Assembly: GCF_000721705.1 (NCBI RefSeq)
Contig: NZ_JOJL01000026.1
Span: 1 to 64,000, forward strand
Direction: 5' to 3'
Length of the DNA: 64,000 bases
From: Actinoplanes subtropicus
GTDB taxonomy: Bacteria; Actinomycetota; Actinomycetes; Mycobacteriales; Micromonosporaceae
A program made the translations under genes and the position numbers. Below, in pieces: positions 42,201 through 50,646 of the stretch (the stretch's first letter is position 1; each line of letters begins with the position of its first letter). Under the pieces are notes generated by a model. It made no database searches and had not been told where the DNA came from. It saw nothing but the letters and a program-made list of their open reading frames with translations.

Positions 42201-44559
42201 AGCGGTCGCTCTCCACGTCCTTGACCCCGTCCTTGCCGACCACGATGAAGCCCATGTTCTTGGCGCCGGGCTTCAACTTCACAAAGGCGAATTTCCCGTA
42301 CGCGTCCTCGCCCACGAACGGCTGCCCGTTGGGCCAGGTGGTGGACATCGAGTCGTCGACGTCGCCCCAGACGTACAGGCCGTAGTTGTCGTAGTCGCCG
42401 GCCGGCCGCTGGTAGTGCACGACCGCGTAGCCGGGGCTGGTCGGGACGACCGGCGTGCCGACGGTGATCGCGCTGGTGGTCGAGCCGAGGCGGCCCCTGC
42501 TGTCCCGCACCACCGCCTTGTACCGCACCGTGGTGCCGCCCGACAGCCCAGCGAGGTCGTGGTAGATCGTGTACGGCGCCCTGGTCGCGGTCCCGACCAA
42601 CTTCCACGGCCTGTCGCCCACCTGCGCGGCGAGCGTGACGGTGGCCAGCGGGTCGCCGGTGACCTGGGCGGTCACGGCGGCCCGGGTGGGCACGAGCGCG
42701 CCGGTCGCCGGCGAGGTGATGGTCACGCTCGGCGCCCCGCTCGGCACCGCCAAGGGGGTGCCGGCCCGCAACACCAGAGTGGACAGCGGCGGCACCGCGA
42801 CAGTGACCTTCCCGTTTTGAACGGAAATATCGCTACTTCCACCGTAGATGCCGTGGAAAGCGCCCGTCGAGGAGACGTCGAAGCTGGCAGTCTGGGCGGT
42901 GGTGGCGTTGTTGGCCGCGACGACGTATTCCGTGCGGCTCGCGGGGTCGATCCGGGACACCGCGAAGATGCCGGGGCCCGACGCGGCGTACCGGGTGATC
43001 TGCTCGCCGTCGGCCAGGCCCGGGTTGGCCTTGCGCAGCGCGGCCAGCGACGCGATCGTCCGGTAGAGCGGGTGCTGCGTGTCGTAGTTGTCGACCGCGT
43101 GCGTGCGGTCGGTGCCGATCAGGTCGTCCTTGAGGTAGTCGGCGGTCTTCGAGGCGAACATGTCCTGCCGGGCGTCCTTGTCGCCGCCCGGGCCGGTGAA
43201 GCCCTGCTCGTCGCCGGAGTAGACGACCGGCTGCCCGCGGGTCAGGAACATCAGCTCGTGGGCGAGCTCGTCCCGCTTGAGGTAGGAGTCGGCCGGGTCG
43301 CCGCTGGACTCGATGAACGAGCCGATCCGGCCCATGTCGTGGTTGCCGAGGAAGGTCGGCAGGCGGTCGGCGTCGGTGTCGCGGGCCGTGTAGAGCGGGT
43401 CCTTGGCGTACACGTCGGCCAGCGCCTGCCCGGAGCCGGAGCCGGTGATGAAGTTCTTCGCCGCGTCCTGGAAGGAGAAGTCGAGGGTGGCCGGCAGGCC
43501 GCCGTCGCGCACGTAGGTCGACTCGATCTCCTGGTCGGCGCTGTAGACCTCGCCGAACACGAAGAAGCCGGGCTTGCCGGCCTTCCTGGCGGCGGCGTTG
43601 ATGCCGGCCGTGAACTGCGGCCAGAAGTCGAGGTCGGCGTGCTTGACGGTGTCCAGGCGGTAGCCGTCGATGCCGGTCGCGCCGATCCAGTCCGAGTAGA
43701 TCTTCGTCATGCCCCGGACCACCTCGGGACGCTCCGTCCACAGGTCGTCGAGGCCGTAGAAGTCGCCGTACTCCGCGTTCTCCCCGACAAAGGTCGAGTT
43801 ACCGCGGTTGTGGTACATCGTCGGGTCGTTCAGCCATTTTGGCACTTTGACCGTTTTATCGGCCTGCGTCGCGAAAATCGGCGTATAGGGGAACGAGCCG
43901 GCGTTCACGGAGGGGAAGCCGTTCTTGCCGTCCGCGTAGTTCCGGTCCTCGAACGAGTTGCCGTTCGCATCCCGGTAGGGCGCGGTTGCCTTGTCGATGT
44001 AGTCGTACTTGTTCTGCGCGTACTGGATCACGTCGGCGGTGTGGTTGACGATGATGTCCAGGTAGATCTTCATGCCGCGCTGGTGTGCGAGCCTGACCAG
44101 CCGCTTCAGGTCGGCGTTCGTGCCGAAATGCGGGTCGACCTGGGTGAAGTCGGTGATCCAGTAGCCGTGGTAGCCGGCCGAGATGTCGCTGCCGCTGCCC
44201 TGCACCGGCCGGTTCTTGAAGACCGGCGCCAGCCAGATCGCGGTCGTGCCGAGCCCCTGGATGTAGTCCAGCTTGTCGATCACGCCCTGCAGGTCCCCGC
44301 CGTGGTAGAAGCCCTTGTCGGTCGGGTCGTAGCCGGTCTTCAGCCGATCCCCGGTGAGCCCGCCCCTGTCGTTGGCCTTGTTCCCGTTGGCGAACCGGTC
44401 CGGCAGGACGAAATAGTACTGCTCGGACGTGCCGAGCCGATCGCTCCCCCATTGAGCGATCGTCCGGTCACTCGGCGGCTGCGCGGCCGCCTGAGCAGGC
44501 GTGGCTATCAGGAACGGTAAGAACAGGCACAGGACGGCCAACATCCGTTTTGCGACCAC
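39187..44559 (-). CDS. Secreted amylopullulanase: alpha-amylase fused to pullulanase
   Basis: Degrades starch and pullulan outside the cell. The 1,790-residue product has a signal peptide (about 1-25, ending AQA) and an N-terminal GH13 alpha-amylase domain (about 45-600; DIIVNHT, GYRLDTVKHAD, GEV, FLGNHD). A Big/FN3-like linker (620-710) and two CBM41-type starch-binding modules (HYQRPAGDYDNYGLYVWG and HYHRADGDYSGWGLHVWDG) follow. Last is a CBM48/GH13 type I pullulanase (YNWGYDP, DVVYNHT, DGFRFDLMGHH, GEGWDFGE, DAHDNE). Both active sites are complete, so alpha-1,4 and alpha-1,6 bonds can be cut by one protein. The GTG at 44559 follows GAGGGGAC. Only 14 bases separate it from the upstream gene, placing it at the end of the mal operon. 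Confidence 0.95.
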   Translation of the reverse strand: MVAKRMLAVLCLFLPFLIATPAQAAAQPPSDRTIAQWGSDRLGTSEQYYFVLPDRFANGNKANDRGGLTGDRLKTGYDPTDKGFYHGGDLQGVIDKLDYIQGLGTTAIWLAPVFKNRPVQGSGSDISAGYHGYWITDFTQVDPHFGTNADLKRLVRLAHQRGMKIYLDIIVNHTADVIQYAQNKYDYIDKATAPYRDANGNSFEDRNYADGKNGFPSVNAGSFPYTPIFATQADKTVKVPKWLNDPTMYHNRGNSTFVGENAEYGDFYGLDDLWTERPEVVRGMTKIYSDWIGATGIDGYRLDTVKHADLDFWPQFTAGINAAARKAGKPGFFVFGEVYSADQEIESTYVRDGGLPATLDFSFQDAAKNFITGSGSGQALADVYAKDPLYTARDTDADRLPTFLGNHDMGRIGSFIESSGDPADSYLKRDELAHELMFLTRGQPVVYSGDEQGFTGPGGDKDARQDMFASKTADYLKDDLIGTDRTHAVDNYDTQHPLYRTIASLAALRKANPGLADGEQITRYAASGPGIFAVSRIDPASRTEYVVAANNATTAQTASFDVSSTGAFHGIYGGSSDISVQNGKVTVAVPPLSTLVLRAGTPLAVPSGAPSVTITSPATGALVPTRAAVTAQVTGDPLATVTLAAQVGDRPWKLVGTATRAPYTIYHDLAGLSGGTTVRYKAVVRDSRGRLGSTTSAITVGTPVVPTSPGYAVVHYQRPAGDYDNYGLYVWGDVDDSMSTTWPNGQPFVGEDAYGKFAFVKLKPGAKNMGFIVVGKDGVKDVESDRSLDPSKNPEAWLKQGDPAVYTSHDYPAQDQNTAIIHYHRADGDYSGWGLHVWDGAATGTDWGSPLPPAATDSYGVTFKVPLAAGATGLSYIVHKGDTKDLPDDQRLDFATAGREVWLLSGVTDRLLPVVKKAGTGGVIDPSKSSAVWIDRGTIAWKPGDSTDGKQYALVSASDGGIGVANGELTGSYKTVPLSARRDGLTEAERTKFPHLWQYDAFNVGNGDISGMLRGQVVVTERDAAGNLLSATGVQTAGVLDDLYPAATGASLGPVGTTLSVWAPTAHTVDLQLYDTPTAAAQTVAMKRDDRTGVWSVHGPASWKGKYYAYRVAAWQPAAQKIVTATVTDPYSLGLSTDSKLSRIVDLADPALAPAGWSGLRKPAATAPAKIQISELSVRDFSMADASVPAASRGTYEAFTDPNTAGMRHLAALAKSGVTHLHLLPVFDFATIPENRADQQVPACDLASLPPDSDKQQACVAAVAAQDGYNWGYDPLHYTTPEGGYAVDPDDRTLEFRQMVQGINKAGLRVVMDVVYNHTSAAGTDPNSVLDQIVPGYYQRLLADGTVANSTCCANTAPENAMMGKLVVDSIVTWAKAYKIDGFRFDLMGHHPKANILAVRAALDRLTLAKDGVDGKSIYLYGEGWDFGEVAGNARFVQATQANMAGTGIGTFNDRLRDAVRGGGPFDSDPRAQGFASGLYTDPNGDTVNGSPAEQKARLLHDQDLIKVGLSGNLASYRFVDSAGNAVTGSQVDYNGSPAGYTAQPSDAITYVDAHDNEILYDALAYKLPQGTSGANRARMQTLALAATALGQGVGFVASGSERLRSKSLDRNSFNSGDWFNQIIWDCADGNGFGRGLPPASDNSDKWQYARPLLADPSLVPGCSEINQADQTYQELLRIRRSSPVFGLPTAAEVQKRLTFPLSGTAETPGVITMTLDGRGLDPTWKSVTVVFNGTPAATSQTVAALAGKRISLHPVQRASADPAVRTASYERSSGTFTVPARTVAVFVES

Positions 44560-44573
44560 AGTGTCCCCTCGGT

Positions 44574-45017
44574 TTATTCAGCCGCCCAGACCTGGAAGGC
44601 CGGGCCGTAGCCATCGATGACGGTGGAACCATCTGCTTCGGTGTACAGCGACTGAGCGCCGCCGTAAAGGTTCGTCCAGGTTGTCTTGCCGGGCAGCCCG
44701 GTGAGCGCCACCGGCTCCCCCGGCCGCCGCCGGGCCAGCACCAGCAGCGTCTGCCCGGTCGATTCCCGCACCAGGAAGCGGTACGGCGGGACCGGGTTGC
44801 GCGCCGGGATCTCCGCCCGCCACCAGACGTCCCCGTGCCGGTCGGTGCGGTCCACGACGGCCGAGGTGAAGACCGGTTCGCCGGCGGAGAGCCGGCGCAG
44901 GTGGATCCGGCTCGCCCGGACCTCGGCCGGCACCCGGACGAACACGCCGACCGTCTGGCCGAGCGCCGGGCCCGGCGACGAGACGTACAGCTCGGAACCG
45001 TCGTGGTGGACCCTCAT
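44574..45017 (-). CDS. GH13 glycosidase remnant: N- and C-terminal domains without catalytic barrel
   Basis: The 147-residue product starts like the N-terminal beta-sandwich of maltodextrin-processing GH13 enzymes (MRVHHDGSELYVSSPGPALG, DVWWRAEIPARNPVPPYRFLV). At about residue 90 it jumps to a segment typical of their C-terminal domain (TLLVLARRRPGEPVALTGLPG, TNLYGG). The roughly 400-residue catalytic barrel is missing and the frame is kept. It sits just after malG, where an alpha-glucosidase gene often lies in actinobacterial mal operons. Its ATG overlaps the malG stop (ATGA). Likely an in-frame internal deletion; it might survive as a small carbohydrate-binding protein. Confidence 0.8.
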   Translation of the reverse strand: MRVHHDGSELYVSSPGPALGQTVGVFVRVPAEVRASRIHLRRLSAGEPVFTSAVVDRTDRHGDVWWRAEIPARNPVPPYRFLVRESTGQTLLVLARRRPGEPVALTGLPGKTTWTNLYGGAQSLYTEADGSTVIDGYGPAFQVWAAE

Positions 45018-45859
45018 CCCTTGACCGCTCCCGCCGTCAGCCCCTCCACGATGTACCGCTGGAGCAGCTGGAACACGAGCACGGTCGGGATCGCGGTGAG
45101 CAGCGTGCCGGCGCAGAACATGCCGAAGTTGGTGTTGCGCTGCTCGGCGGCGACCAGGCCCCACAGTCCGACCGAGAGGGTCTTGGCGCTGGAGTCGGTG
45201 AGGAAGATGTTCGCGAAGATGAACTCGTTGATCGTGCTGATGAACGCGAGCAGCCCGGTCACCGCGAGCACCGGCGCGACCAGCGGCAGCAGGATCCGGA
45301 AGAACACCTGCGCGTGCCCGGCGCCGTCCACGGTGGCCGATTCGTCCAGCTCGCGCGGCACGGTGTCGAAGAAGCCCTTCATCAGCCAGGTGCCCACGCC
45401 GAGCGCCCCGCCGAGATACAGCAGCACCAGGCCCCACCAGGTGTTGAAGCCGATCGCCGGCCAGTAGTCGGTGATCGCCCCGAACATCAGGAAGATCGCG
45501 ACGACGGCCAGGAACTGCGGGAACATCTGGATCAGCAGCAGCGACAGCAGGCCGGTGCGCCGGCCGCGGAAGCGCCGGCGGCTGAAGACGTACGCGGCGA
45601 GCGCCGACACGAACACGGCGACCCCGGACGCGGTGCCCGCGATGATCACCGAGTTGAGGAACCACTGCCCGAAGTTGGTGTCCCGCAGCAGCTTGGTGAA
45701 GTTGTCCAGGGAGACGCCGGTCGGCATCAGCCGGCTCGAGGAGAGCGTGCCGAGCGGGTTGAGCGCCGCCGAGATCACGAACAGGATCGGCCCGAGCGAG
45801 AACACGATCGCCAACAGCCCGACGGCGTGCCGCCAACCGACCTTCTTGAGCCACCTCAC
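45014..45859 (-). CDS. malG: Maltose/maltodextrin ABC transporter permease (MalG-like)
   Basis: The 281-residue product has six predicted helices and the EAA loop (ELDESATVDGAGHAQVF), matching MalG. The start is GTG 45859, overlapping the malF stop as GTGA. The operon has no ATPase gene; in actinobacteria a shared ATPase (MsiK type) often serves several sugar importers. Confidence 0.93.
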   Translation of the reverse strand: MRWLKKVGWRHAVGLLAIVFSLGPILFVISAALNPLGTLSSSRLMPTGVSLDNFTKLLRDTNFGQWFLNSVIIAGTASGVAVFVSALAAYVFSRRRFRGRRTGLLSLLLIQMFPQFLAVVAIFLMFGAITDYWPAIGFNTWWGLVLLYLGGALGVGTWLMKGFFDTVPRELDESATVDGAGHAQVFFRILLPLVAPVLAVTGLLAFISTINEFIFANIFLTDSSAKTLSVGLWGLVAAEQRNTNFGMFCAGTLLTAIPTVLVFQLLQRYIVEGLTAGAVKG

Positions 45860-47469
45860 GCGTACACCTCCTCTTGTGCTCTTGTTCTGCGGAAGGCGAT
45901 CGCCGAGATCGTGCCGACGATCAGGAAGATGAAGATCGAGATCGCGGCGGCGTAGCCGTACTGCGCGCCGGAGCCGCCGAACGCCAGCCGGTAGGTGTAG
46001 GTGATCAGCAGGTCGGTGGCGCCGTTCGCCGGGTTGTCCGGCTGGAACGGCCCGCCCTCGGTGGTCAGGTAGATCGCGTTGAAGTTGTTGAAGTTGAACG
46101 CGAACGACGAGATCAACAGCGGGGTCAGCGCCACCATCAGCAGCGGCAGTACGATCCGGCGGAAGCTCTGCCAGGGGCCGGCGCCGTCGATGCGGGACGC
46201 CTCGGAGAGCTCGCCCGGGATCGCCTGCAGCGCGCCGGTGGTCACCAGGAACATGTACGGATAGCCCAGCCACAGCTGCACGAGCAGCACCGCGATCCGG
46301 GCCGTCATCGGCTGGCCCAGCCAGTCGACCCCGATCCCGAAGAAGTTGTTGATCAGGCCGAAGTCCTTGTTGAACATGTCCCGCCAGACCAGCAACATCG
46401 CAAAGGCAGGCATGGCGTACGGGAGGACCAGCAGCACCCGGTAGAGGTTGCGACCGCGCACCCGCTGCGAGTGCAGCGCCACCGCGACGAACATGCCGAG
46501 CAGGAAGGTCCCGCCGGTCGAGCCGATCGCGAAGACGAAATTCCAGACGAGCGTACGCAGGAAGGGTCCGGAGATATCGGGATCGGTGACGACCCGGGTG
46601 AAGTTGGCGAAGCCGACACCGACCTTCCAGCCCTGGGCCAGGCGCTCGCCGTCGGCCGCCACGAACGAGCCGGTCCTGCGGTCGGCCTTCCAGACCTTGC
46701 CGGTCGTCGTGTCCCGGATGCAGTCGCAGCCCTTGTCATAGAGGCGACCGGCCTTTCCCTCGTACGCGCGGGACAGCCCCGACGAGCGGATGGCGCCGCC
46801 GTCGACCGGCACGGCCAGGGCGGTGATCTCCTTGCTGCGCAGCGAGGCCTGGCCCGCGGTCAGCACGGTGTAGCCGTCGGCGGCGGTGACCTTGCCGGTC
46901 ACGCCGACGGTCACGTCCGCCGGGTCGAGCTTCTTCAGGCCCTTGGCGTCGCCGGCCTTCGTGGTCTTCGTGGCCGGATCGGTGATCAGGAAGACCAGCG
47001 GGCCGGTGGCCGGGTCGCCGGTGGTGGCGATGCTCAACGCGTACTGGACGGAGCCCGGCACCTGGGTGACGGACGCGGTCTGAATGGCCACGACGGCCTC
47101 TTCTTCGGAACCGCGATGGCCGTCGCCGTAGTTGGTGAAGGCGGTGCTCGCCGTGTAGAGGACCGGGAACACCTGGAAGGCGACCAGCAGGAGGGTGCCC
47201 GGCGCGAGGTACTTGGCCGGGATGTGCCGCCGGGTCAGGTACAGGTAGAGCAGGCCGGCCGTGGTCGCGACCAGGATTCCGAGCCCGATCCAGGCGTGGT
47301 TCTCGGCGAGCGGGAAGGCGGCCCAGATCGCGATCGCCACGACCAGTCCCAGCAGAGTGATCTTGACGAGCCGGGCGGCCACACTCGCGTCCGATTTTTC
47401 CGGACTTGTCAGCTTATCTTGGGCGGGGAGGGCCCGCGTTGCCGCAGGCCCTCCAAGCTGCGTCGTCAT
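45856..47469 (-). CDS. malF: Maltose/maltodextrin ABC transporter permease (MalF-like)
   Basis: The 537-residue product is long for a permease because, as in MalF, a large extracellular P2-like domain (about residues 110-290) is inserted between membrane helices. The EAA loop ELSEASRIDGAGPWQSF is near residue 435. About eight predicted helices. The start ATG 47469 directly follows the malE stop codon. Confidence 0.93.
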   Translation of the reverse strand: MTTQLGGPAATRALPAQDKLTSPEKSDASVAARLVKITLLGLVVAIAIWAAFPLAENHAWIGLGILVATTAGLLYLYLTRRHIPAKYLAPGTLLLVAFQVFPVLYTASTAFTNYGDGHRGSEEEAVVAIQTASVTQVPGSVQYALSIATTGDPATGPLVFLITDPATKTTKAGDAKGLKKLDPADVTVGVTGKVTAADGYTVLTAGQASLRSKEITALAVPVDGGAIRSSGLSRAYEGKAGRLYDKGCDCIRDTTTGKVWKADRRTGSFVAADGERLAQGWKVGVGFANFTRVVTDPDISGPFLRTLVWNFVFAIGSTGGTFLLGMFVAVALHSQRVRGRNLYRVLLVLPYAMPAFAMLLVWRDMFNKDFGLINNFFGIGVDWLGQPMTARIAVLLVQLWLGYPYMFLVTTGALQAIPGELSEASRIDGAGPWQSFRRIVLPLLMVALTPLLISSFAFNFNNFNAIYLTTEGGPFQPDNPANGATDLLITYTYRLAFGGSGAQYGYAAAISIFIFLIVGTISAIAFRRTRAQEEVYA

Positions 47470-48738
47470 CTATTTGTTGATCGAGCCGGAGATCGTCTTG
47501 CCGGCGGCCTCGATGGTCTTGGCCGGGTCGGCGCCCCCGACGATCGCGGCCTCCGCCTTGCCGAACGGGTCCCAGATCGCGGCCATCTCCGGGATGGACG
47601 GCAACGGGATCGCGTCCTTGGCGGCCGCCTGCCACTTGGCCAGGTCCGGGTCGGTGCCCTTGACCTGGTCGAACGCGGCGGTCAGCGCCGGCGGCCGGGG
47701 CTCGGCCTGGTACAGCGCCACGGCGAGGTCCGGGGTGGTCACGTAGTTGGTGACGAATTCCTGGGCCAGGGCCTTGTTCTTGCCCTTCGCGGCCACGTAG
47801 AAGGTCTGCACGCCGAGGAACGGCTGGGCCGGCTTGCCGCCCGCGAAGCCGGGGACCGGGGTGATGTCGTACTTGATCCCGGCCTTCTTCACGTCGGTGA
47901 TCGCCCACGGGCCGGAGACCAGGAACGCGCACTTCTTGCCGGTGAAGGTGGAGATCGAGTTGTCCGAGGTGATCGAGCGCTTGAGCGCGCCGCTGCCCTT
48001 CTCGCCGAGCGCCGCGATCTTCTTGAACGCCGCGACCGAGGCCGGGGTGCCGACGCCCAGGTCCTTCGGGTTGTAGTCGCCGCTCGCGGTGGTGCCGAAC
48101 AGGTAGCCGCCGGCCGAGGAGTACAGCGGGTAGAGGTGGTACGCGTCGCCGGTCTGGCCGACCTGCAGGCAGAGGATCTCCGCTGCCTTCTTGTCCTTGA
48201 CCAGCTTCTGGCCGGTGCCGATCAGGTCCTCGATGGTGGCCGGGGCCTGCGGGGCGAGGTCGGTGTTGCGGATCAGGGCGAGGTTCTCGGTCGCGTACGG
48301 GACGCCGTAGGTCTGCCCGTTGAAGGTGACGGCCTTGAGGGCGTTGGCGGCGATGCCGGACTTCTGCGTGTCGGAGAGCTGCACCGGGTCGATCGCGCCG
48401 TTCTGCACGAGGTTGCCGATCCAGTCGTGCGCGCCGACCGTCACGTCCGGGCCGCTGCCCTGCTGGGACGCGGTGACGAAGGTGGTCTGCTGATCCTTCG
48501 AGATGGCCTGGATCTTCACGGTCACGCCGTTCTCGGTGCCGAACTTGTCGGCGAACGGTTTGAGGGCGGCGGCGCGCTTGTCGTCGGCCCAGATCACGAG
48601 TTCGCCGGTGGCTTTCGCGCCTGCGCTGGCGCCGGCGGCATTGCCTGACTTATCTGATTTGTTGGCTTTGTCGCCGCAGCCGGCGGCGATCAGGGCGAGG
48701 GTGAGGGCGGCGGCCACACCCACGGCACGGATGCGCAT
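47470..48738 (-). CDS. malE: Maltose/maltodextrin-binding lipoprotein (MalE-like)
   Basis: The 422-residue product has a signal peptide with lipobox AAGC, an Asn/Lys/Gly/Ala linker, and the MalE fold: ELVIWADDKRAAAL, GPDVTVGAHDWIGNL, NGQTYGVPYATENLALI, FLVSGPWAI, FLGVQTFYV. It captures maltodextrins made by the amylopullulanase. GGGAGA precedes the ATG at 48738. First gene of the operon malE-malF-malG-GH13 remnant-amylopullulanase. Confidence 0.95.
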   Translation of the reverse strand: MRIRAVGVAAALTLALIAAGCGDKANKSDKSGNAAGASAGAKATGELVIWADDKRAAALKPFADKFGTENGVTVKIQAISKDQQTTFVTASQQGSGPDVTVGAHDWIGNLVQNGAIDPVQLSDTQKSGIAANALKAVTFNGQTYGVPYATENLALIRNTDLAPQAPATIEDLIGTGQKLVKDKKAAEILCLQVGQTGDAYHLYPLYSSAGGYLFGTTASGDYNPKDLGVGTPASVAAFKKIAALGEKGSGALKRSITSDNSISTFTGKKCAFLVSGPWAITDVKKAGIKYDITPVPGFAGGKPAQPFLGVQTFYVAAKGKNKALAQEFVTNYVTTPDLAVALYQAEPRPPALTAAFDQVKGTDPDLAKWQAAAKDAIPLPSIPEMAAIWDPFGKAEAAIVGGADPAKTIEAAGKTISGSINK

Positions 48739-48820
48739 ATACGTCTCCCGTCGGGTTCTTGGAAAGAAGTTGCAGCAACCGACCGTCGCTTGATCGACGC
48801 GGGTCGGCCGTGTTGCGGGG

Positions 48821-48849
48821 ACGTTAGCAAGCACTTGCAGATTTTGGAA
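48821..48849 (-). promoter_or_regulatory. Promoter of the mal operon
   Basis: On the minus strand TTCCAA (48844-48849) and TAACGT (48821-48826) are separated by 17 bases and lie about 83 bases upstream of malE. The operator palindrome fills the spacer, so repressor binding would block the polymerase. Confidence 0.55.
48827..48838. promoter_or_regulatory. MalR-type operator
   Basis: GCAAGCACTTGC is a perfect 5-2-5 inverted repeat, with a further half-site TCCTTGC at 48851-48857. It resembles the CTTGCA-type operators of actinomycete maltose repressors and lies between malE and its LacI-type regulator. Confidence 0.7.
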
Positions 48850-48897
48850 GTCCTTGCACTCTCGTCGCCGCAAGACGTCATCGGTACAGTGCCGTGC

Positions 48898-49923
48898 ATG
48901 CGAGCACGGATGTCCGACATCGCCCGGCAGGCGCAGGTCAGCGAGGCGACGGTGTCGCGCGTCATCAATGACCGGCCCGGCGTGTCCCAGGAAACCCGGC
49001 AAGCGGTGCTGACCGCACTCGACGTGCTGGGCTACGAACGGCCGGAACGCTTGCGCAAGCGCTCCGCCGGCCTCGTCGGGCTGATCGTGCCCGAGCTGGA
49101 CAACCCGATCTTCCCGGCGTTCGCCCAGGTCATCGAGTCCACCCTGGCCCAGCACGGGTACACGCCGGTGCTGTGCACGCAGTCGCCGGGCGGGGTCACC
49201 GAGGACGAGTACGTGGAGATGATGCTCGACCGGCAGGTGAGCGGGATCGTCTTCGTGTCCAGCCTGTCCGCGGACACCGCCGCCGACCCGTCCCGCTACC
49301 GCCGGCTGATCGAGCGACCGCTTCCGATCGTGCTGGTCAACGGGTACGCGGAGACGATCGAGGCGCCCTTCGTGTCCTGCGACGACCGGCTCGCCGGCGA
49401 CCTGGCGGTCAGCCATCTGGTGGCGCTCGGCCATCGACGGATCGGCATGATCTCCGGGCCGAACCGGTTCATCAACACCCAGCGGAAACTGGCGGGCTAT
49501 CGGGCCGCTCTCGCCCGCGAAGGCCTGCCGTCCGACGACTTCGTGGCGTTGACGTTGTTCGGGGTCGAGGGCGGCGAGGTGGCCGCGGACCGGCTGCTCG
49601 AGCAGGGCGTCACCGGGATCGTGTGCGCCTCGGACCTGATGGCGCTGGGCGCGATCCGGGCCGCCCGGCGGCGTGGGGGGTCGGTGCCCCGCGACGTGTC
49701 GGTGATCGGCTTCGACGACTCGCCGCTGATCGCCTTCACCGACCCGCCGCTGACCACCCTGCGCCAGCCGGTGTCATCGATGGCGGTGGCCGCCGTCCGC
49801 TGCCTGGTCGACGAGATCGACGGCCACGGCGCCCCACATTCGGAGTATTTGTTCCGCCCCGAGTTGGTGGTCCGCGAGTCGACGGCGGTCGCCCCGGCCC
49901 GCCGCGAGATCGCCGTCGGCTGA
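48898..49923 (+). CDS. malR: LacI-family repressor of the mal operon (MalR-like)
   Basis: The 341-residue product has an N-terminal helix-turn-helix (MSDIARQAQVSEATVSRVIN), the hinge YERPERLRKRSAGLVGLIVPEL, and a sugar-binding core with IVCASDLMALGAIRAARRRG and VSVIGFDD. It is divergent from malE and its operator lies in the gap, so maltose or maltodextrin induction is likely. The start could be ATG 48898 or 48910; neither has a good ribosome binding site, so leaderless or weak initiation is possible. Confidence 0.9.
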   Translation: MRARMSDIARQAQVSEATVSRVINDRPGVSQETRQAVLTALDVLGYERPERLRKRSAGLVGLIVPELDNPIFPAFAQVIESTLAQHGYTPVLCTQSPGGVTEDEYVEMMLDRQVSGIVFVSSLSADTAADPSRYRRLIERPLPIVLVNGYAETIEAPFVSCDDRLAGDLAVSHLVALGHRRIGMISGPNRFINTQRKLAGYRAALAREGLPSDDFVALTLFGVEGGEVAADRLLEQGVTGIVCASDLMALGAIRAARRRGGSVPRDVSVIGFDDSPLIAFTDPPLTTLRQPVSSMAVAAVRCLVDEIDGHGAPHSEYLFRPELVVRESTAVAPARREIAVG

Positions 49924-49992
49924 CCGAGGAGGGGGATGCAAGTCCTTTCAGATTTTGCACGAAGGGTCGTCGAGAAATCTTGCTGAACCGGG

Positions 49993-50547
49993 TCAGGTCA
50001 TCGCCAGGAGGGCGAGTCCCATCGCGGCGCTCATCGTGGCGTGGCAGACCTCCGGCCAGCGCGGTGCCTGCGGCACCACCCCGGCCGGCCGCAGGTGCAT
50101 GCCCCGGGCCGTCCACCACAGCGCCGCCGCCACGAGATAGGCGCCGAGGGCCGCGCTGATCCACGCCGGATGGCCGGTCGTCGCCGTCTGCCCCATCCCG
50201 CTCATGCCCGCCATCCCGCCTTTCCCGGCAGAGGTCGTGGCCGCCATCCACAGCATCGCCGCCGTGGCGCTCGCGAAGTAGATCGGAGCGTGCCGGCGGC
50301 CCGGCGCGAGGATCGCCCGGCTCACGAACCACGCGGTCGCCAGCGTGAACCCGGTGACCCACACGCCGGCCGGCACCCCCGATCCCCACGGCCAGATCAT
50401 CGCGATCATCGATCCGCCCATGAACAGGTGCAACACCTCGTCGACGAATCCGGCCCCGGCCGGGCGCAGCACCCGTACCAGGTGAAACATGGTCGCCACG
50501 GCCAACGCGCACGTCAGCGCCCATCGCAGGCTCGCCAGACCGATCAT
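49993..50547 (-). CDS. DUF5134 membrane protein
   Basis: The 184-residue product has five predicted helices and fits the actinobacterial DUF5134 family, with HLFMGGSMIAMIWPWG and a Met/Gly-rich loop (GGMAGMSGMG). Met- and His-rich segments hint at copper binding, but this is inference; no copper gene is adjacent. Start ATG 50547 is the first codon after a probable promoter gap. Confidence 0.75.
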   Translation of the reverse strand: MIGLASLRWALTCALAVATMFHLVRVLRPAGAGFVDEVLHLFMGGSMIAMIWPWGSGVPAGVWVTGFTLATAWFVSRAILAPGRRHAPIYFASATAAMLWMAATTSAGKGGMAGMSGMGQTATTGHPAWISAALGAYLVAAALWWTARGMHLRPAGVVPQAPRWPEVCHATMSAAMGLALLAMT

Positions 50548-50646
50548 CGTGGGAACTGCCTCCCGCGCCGTGGTTCCGATCTTCCGGTCACCGTAGACCG
50601 CCCGGGACCCACGGGTCAGTACCGCGAGCGGGCGATCTCCGGCGGT

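Noticed and set aside
49936..49986. A 16-codon frame behind GAGGAGGGGG after malR
   Set aside because: Too short and without conservation evidence; it is more likely an accident over an operator relic.
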